DNA from: Paenibacillus tianjinensis
GTDB taxonomy: Bacteria; Bacillota; Bacilli; Paenibacillales; Paenibacillaceae
NCBI RefSeq assembly: GCF_017086365.1
Contig: NZ_CP070969.1
Coordinates: 3,968,001 to 4,032,000, forward strand
DNA length: 64,000 nt
Reading direction: 5' to 3'
Shown here in pieces: positions 60,541 through 64,000 of the stretch. The position numbers were made by a program, and so were the translations under genes. A model generated the notes under the pieces. It was not told the origin of the DNA. It worked only from the letters and a program-made list of their open reading frames with translations, and did not search any database. Each line of letters opens with the position of its first letter. Positions within the stretch are counted from its first letter, which is position 1.

Positions 60541-61734
60541 CTATTTTCCCATTTGCAACAGCGCGCGCAGTGCACTGCCCAGCGCCTGCAGCCAAGTGTC
60601 TGCAGGATATGCAGCGGCCCCTGTCGGAGCGTATCGCTTCATATATAAGGATTGCTCCGGCGGAAGCTGCTCCGGTGTATAAACCGGCACCCGGCCGATC
60701 TCCTTTCCGCCGAGCTGCAGTACCAGCGCCCCCTTCAGTCCAAAGCTGCTGCGGGCTTCAGCCCCGCCAGAAGCGGCCGGCTGCCCATTCAATACGAGCT
60801 TTGTGATCATCCTGGCTTCTTCACCTTGTCCAAGCGGATAGGCAAACTTCTTTGACGTTACGAAGCTGTATCCGCTGATGCTTTCCCCGCGTTCTATTAA
60901 GGTTTTCAGCGGATAATGGTTAAAGCCGAAATTGAGCAGCGCAGCATGGTCATTCCAGTCATTGCCGTCATTCAGCGTCACTGCCACCAGCTGCTGCCCG
61001 TTCCGGGTGGCGGAGCTGACCAGACATCGCAGCGCCTTTTTGGTATAGCCTGTCTTCACACCATCTGCACCCTCATAGAGGCGCAGCATTTTATTTTTGT
61101 TAGCCCATTTGTAATCCCATTTCTCATACGGATTGTCGGCTGTCTTCTCCTGGGTTTTTACAATCTCCTTAAAAACAGGATTATGTAGCGCGTATGCTGT
61201 CAGCACCGCCAGATCATTGGCACTGGAATAATGGCCCTCAGCATCCAGCCCGTGCGGATTGGCAAAATGCGTATGGATGAGCCCAAGCTCCTCCGCCTTG
61301 GCATTCATCAAATAGACGAAGCCCTCCTCTGATCCGCCGACATGTTCGGCAATCGCAGTTGCCGCATCATTTCCTGAACGAAGCATCAGACCGTAAAGCA
61401 TATCCTCCAGTTTCATTTCCTCCCCCTGCTTCAAATACAATGAGGAGCCTTCTTTGGCAAAAGCATTCTTTCCAACTTTAACTTTGGAATCCAGATCGCC
61501 ATTCTCTATAGCCACTATGGCAGTCATGATTTTGGTCAGACTGGCGATCAGCATGGGTTCATCCCCCCGGCTGCTATAAAGAATCCTGCCGGATTCCACA
61601 TCAATCAGCGCCGCTGCCCTGGCATGAGTTGTGATAGAGATGTTCTCCGCATGAACCGGATAAGGTGGAGCCCAAACCGCCAGCAGTGTGCACAATATCA
61701 AGATTAACGACGACCTAAAGGTTAATGTCTTCAT
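60541..61734 (-). CDS. dacB: D-alanyl-D-alanine carboxypeptidase, DacB type (sporulation PBP5*)
   Basis: This penicillin-binding protein trims cortex peptide side chains during sporulation. The 397-residue precursor starts MKTLTFRSSLILILCTLLAV with a cleavable signal (AxA near HAEN). It shows the three active-site motifs SLTK, SGN and KTG, and has a C-terminal amphipathic end. GGAGG lies six bases before ATG 61734; the ATG two codons earlier is too close. Its link to spmA and spmB marks it as the sporulation paralogue. Confidence 0.93.
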   Translation of the reverse strand: MKTLTFRSSLILILCTLLAVWAPPYPVHAENISITTHARAAALIDVESGRILYSSRGDEPMLIASLTKIMTAIVAIENGDLDSKVKVGKNAFAKEGSSLYLKQGEEMKLEDMLYGLMLRSGNDAATAIAEHVGGSEEGFVYLMNAKAEELGLIHTHFANPHGLDAEGHYSSANDLAVLTAYALHNPVFKEIVKTQEKTADNPYEKWDYKWANKNKMLRLYEGADGVKTGYTKKALRCLVSSATRNGQQLVAVTLNDGNDWNDHAALLNFGFNHYPLKTLIERGESISGYSFVTSKKFAYPLGQGEEARMITKLVLNGQPAASGGAEARSSFGLKGALVLQLGGKEIGRVPVYTPEQLPPEQSLYMKRYAPTGAAAYPADTWLQALGSALRALLQMGK

Positions 61735-61851
61735 GTTCATCCTCCGGCTTTTGATCAGATCTTTGGGTTCCGTAATGAAATATCATCCTATGTTGTACAA
61801 GTGTATGCAGCTTGAGGAAAAGGTATGTCCTCCGCTTGTACCTTAACATAC

Positions 61852-61896
61852 AAAAAGGGACACCGCCCCAAAAGGCGATATCCCGATTTATGTCTG
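61852..61896 (-). terminator. Terminator after ytfJ
   Basis: GGGATATCGCC and GGCGGTGTCCC pair on the minus strand (with G-U pairs) around a short loop and run into TTTTTG. It lies between ytfJ and dacB. Confidence 0.85.
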
Positions 61897-61905
61897 CTTG
61901 GACTT

Positions 61906-62394
61906 CTAATGGGTGGATGAATTCGAAGGTACCGGTTCAGCTTTTACCTCTGTTTTGGTTACTTTAGCACCCACAACTTCCGCCCCTACAGGTGTACCGT
62001 TTTGAAACATATTCTGGATTTTGTCGATCAGGTTTGGCGTAGCGTCAATAATTTTCTCGAACAGATGGGTCTGATTATCCAGAGGCACAATATGTACCCC
62101 TTCTCTGCCCACTACGAGAAACGCGATTGGACGGATCGAAACACCGCCGCCGCTACCTCCTCCGAAAGGAAGCAATTTGACCCCGCTTCCGCTGCCGTTC
62201 ACACCAGGGGCATCATCTTCCACCCGGTAGTCACTGCCGCCTGCGGCAAATCCAAATGCCACTTTACTGATCGGCAGAATAACACTGCCATCCGGTGTTT
62301 CCACAGGATCTCCGACAATCGTATTAACATCCACCATACCTTTGATATTTTCCATCGCCGTCTGCATCAGACCTTGGATCGGATGGTCACTCAT
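61906..62394 (-). CDS. ytfJ: Sporulation protein YtfJ (GerW family)
   Basis: YtfJ/GerW proteins occur in spore formers, where GerW is linked to SleB-dependent germination in Bacillus. The 162-residue protein shows HPIQGLMQTAMENIKGMVDVNTIVGDP split over its N-terminus, a glycine-rich GGGSGGGVSIRP and the conserved FLVVGREGVHIVPLD. It is cytoplasmic with no membrane segment. The preceding ytfI-type gene is its usual neighbour. Confidence 0.93.
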   Translation of the reverse strand: MSDHPIQGLMQTAMENIKGMVDVNTIVGDPVETPDGSVILPISKVAFGFAAGGSDYRVEDDAPGVNGSGSGVKLLPFGGGSGGGVSIRPIAFLVVGREGVHIVPLDNQTHLFEKIIDATPNLIDKIQNMFQNGTPVGAEVVGAKVTKTEVKAEPVPSNSSTH

Positions 62395-62512
62395 ATTGTT
62401 AGCCTCCTTTGAATTCTAGGGACTTCTAAATCTTTCACAGGTGATATCATCCCCCATGGGCACCATTTGTATGTAAGAGGATTCTTTCGGATGAAGTGTC
62501 CTGCCGGAGGGT

Positions 62513-63199
62513 TCAGTGGTTACGCTTCAAAAGCTTAATCCAATGGGACAAACCGCCCTTGACCTCGGAGATACGGCGCAGCAGCAGCAGCCCGGCAAAT
62601 AAGACATACGCAACTGACAGCTTCCCGGTACAGACGGCTTCTGTAGAATAGCACAGCTCATCCCGGAAAACCGGCACGACAAACATCCGCGGACGCTGCT
62701 GCAGCCGGACAAACTGTGACACCCAGCCCACCAGACTCCACTTTAGCCCCCAGAGTGCACCCGTTGCTGTAGCCGTGTATGCTGCATCGCCCAGCGAAAA
62801 ATCCGTTGACCAGTCGAGTTTGGTAATCTTAACATGGGACAAGAGACCCTTAAGCCAATTCTTTAAACCCCGGGTTGCCCGCATGGCCTCTTTCACATCG
62901 TCCGCCCAGTTCAGCACCGTTTCTTTATTGATATGTTCATCTTTGTCGGAATCTTGACGGACTGGCGCAATCCCGCTCTTTTCGAGCTTCACCTTCACCC
63001 CGCGTTCTATTCCTTCAAAAATTAGCTTTGGCAGCTCATAATGGAATTTAACCAGCCCAAACAAGGCTCTAATGTCAAATTCCACGCGATCATTCTTACC
63101 AAGTCTGCATAGGCGGAAGTGAAAATGGATAGAGGAAGACAGGGCGAGTACAATCACAAACAACAGCACGGCCAAGGGTATAGCAAGCCATAACGTCAC
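62513..63199 (-). CDS. ytfI: DUF2953 membrane-anchored protein (YtfI-like)
   Basis: This 228-residue protein has one N-terminal hydrophobic segment (about 3-23) followed by a strand-rich domain (FRLCRLGKNDRVEFDIRALF). The VKITKLDWSTDFSLGDAAYTATATGALWG region is diagnostic of the DUF2953 family, found upstream of ytfJ in Bacilli. A basic, arginine-rich end follows. It is probably made during sporulation, but the function is unknown. Confidence 0.85.
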   Translation of the reverse strand: MTLWLAIPLAVLLFVIVLALSSSIHFHFRLCRLGKNDRVEFDIRALFGLVKFHYELPKLIFEGIERGVKVKLEKSGIAPVRQDSDKDEHINKETVLNWADDVKEAMRATRGLKNWLKGLLSHVKITKLDWSTDFSLGDAAYTATATGALWGLKWSLVGWVSQFVRLQQRPRMFVVPVFRDELCYSTEAVCTGKLSVAYVLFAGLLLLRRISEVKGGLSHWIKLLKRNH

Positions 63200-63344
63200 G
63201 GATTAACCTCCAAGCAGCCTTTTTATAGGAACACTTGGATTAGTATGGCAAAGTCGGCTGGAAAAAATTCGGGATGATCATAAAATTCCCAAACAAAGTG
63301 AAGCCCCGGCTTCAAAGGTTATACGGATACTTTACGGGAACCGG

Positions 63345-63385
63345 AACAAATACAAAAAAACGCTGCTCCCTAAAGGAACAGCGGC
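63345..63385 (-). terminator. Terminator after scpB
   Basis: CGCTGTTCC and GGGAGCAGCG pair on the minus strand around a TTTA loop (one bulge) and run into seven T. It is about 40 bases past the scpB stop. Confidence 0.85.
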
Positions 63386-63421
63386 AGTATAATATATAAG
63401 TTCGTATTCCGGCTGGCCTGC

Positions 63422-64000
63422 CTAAGGCTGCTCGACATCGTCGAAGGTTAACTGGCTGTCCAGCTTGTTGAACAGGAGCTGTGTCTCCTCCTCAAGGCTG
63501 TCAGAAGTATCGAAGCTCGACGGCTCCGGCAGTTCCTTCAGGCTGGCCAGGCCGAAGCTGTCCAGGAATGACTTGGTTGTACCATACAGTATAGGGCGGC
63601 CAACGGCCTCTGCCCGTCCAACCTCATGAATCAGATCCTTGTTATTCAGTGTATGAATCGCCCGTTCGGATTTCACTCCGCGGATTTCCTCAATCTCCAC
63701 CCGGGTAATCGGCTGACGGTAAGCCACAATGGCCAGCGTCTCCAGTGCCGCTTGAGACAACGAAGATCTGGAAGGTGAGTACGCCAGGCGTTCAAAATAC
63801 GGCGCATGGTCAGGCAATGTAGCCAGCCGGTAATTCCCGGCAATCTGCACCACCTGCAGGCCGCGTTCCTGTGAAATGTAATCGTCCTTCAGCTCTTCCA
63901 GCGCTCTCGTTGCTAGATCCGGGCGCTGCTCGGTAATCTCGGCAATTTGACGGGCAGACAGCCCCTCATCGCCGGACAGAAACAGCAATCCCTCAATAAT
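63422..64000 (-). CDS. scpB: Segregation and condensation protein B (5-prime end outside the window)
   Basis: ScpB, with ScpA and Smc, forms the bacterial condensin. The visible 192 residues include [41 protein letters not shown] and [18 protein letters not shown], two winged-helix domains. The frame stays open to base 64000 (ending IIEGLL at its upstream edge), so the start codon and the first few residues lie beyond the window. The C-terminal tail is acidic. scpA should lie just upstream. Confidence 0.95.
   Translation of the reverse strand: MIEGLLFLSGDEGLSARQIAEITEQRPDLATRALEELKDDYISQERGLQVVQIAGNYRLATLPDHAPYFERLAYSPSRSSLSQAALETLAIVAYRQPITRVEIEEIRGVKSERAIHTLNNKDLIHEVGRAEAVGRPILYGTTKSFLDSFGLASLKELPEPSSFDTSDSLEEETQLLFNKLDSQLTFDDVEQP

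Noticed and set aside
1..64000. tRNA, rRNA or CRISPR arrays
   Set aside because: No cloverleaf-like segments, rRNA blocks or spaced direct repeats were seen on reading both strands, although no covariance search could be run.

Overview
The window looks like the chromosome of an endospore-forming, motile, low-to-mid GC Firmicute, most likely Paenibacillus or a close relative. The evidence is the Bacillus-type gene order (aro/trp supraoperon, hbs-mtrB, spoIVA-der, ypeB-prsW-mecA, dacB-spmAB-rluB-resABCDE), the sporulation genes (spoIVA, spoVIF, yphE, yphF, ypeB, dacB, spmA, spmB, ytfJ), strong Shine-Dalgarno sites and intrinsic terminators after most units. I saw no tRNA, rRNA or CRISPR.

Layout. 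(1) 0-12 kb, minus strand: aroC-aroB-aroH-trpEDCFBA-hisC-tyrA. It has a sigma-A promoter before aroC, a second promoter plus a 12-triplet TRAP site and an attenuator terminator before trpE, and a terminator after tyrA. The gene for TRAP (mtrB) is at 19.2 kb. (2) 12-19.8 kb, minus: cheR, ndk, then a menaquinone block hepT-mqnA-ubiX-mqnP-menG-hepS, an unknown membrane-anchored protein, mtrB and hbs. The mqnA gene points to the futalosine route. (3) 20-35 kb, mostly minus: spoIVA, yphF, a 2Fe-2S ferredoxin, a 59-codon yphE-like gene, spoVIF, gpsA, plsY, der, rpsA, plsC, cmk, a PilZ protein, ypeB, a tiny cysteine-motif protein, prsW and mecA. (4) 34.6-39.7 kb: a lipoprotein polysaccharide deacetylase, an IS3-family element that has split a bidirectional terminator exactly in its loop, a metallophosphoesterase, a CPBP protease and an unknown protein. 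(5) 39.7-43.9 kb: a T-box leader and serA, then a divergent SDR and WYL-regulator pair. (6) 44-49.6 kb, plus strand: a chemoreceptor with no sensor domain, then a c-di-GMP-I (GEMM) riboswitch with an intrinsic terminator in front of a ThDP enzyme and a carboxymuconolactone-decarboxylase-like gene. These are followed by a separately promoted STAS-like gene and a ketosynthase-III-like gene that lacks two of the three usual catalytic residues. (7) 49.6-64 kb, minus: glpK, resEDCBA, rluB, an amidase-like protein, a membrane protein, spmB-spmA-dacB, ytfJ, ytfI and the 3-prime part of scpB.

How the parts connect. Chorismate from the aro genes feeds tryptophan, tyrosine and, through MqnA, menaquinone. 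Tryptophan feeds back through MtrB onto the trpE leader. Menaquinone and the res cytochrome-maturation and two-component genes serve respiration. The most novel-looking part is the riboswitch-controlled set at 45.6-49.5 kb. It looks like a c-di-GMP-gated small-molecule pathway whose product I cannot name.
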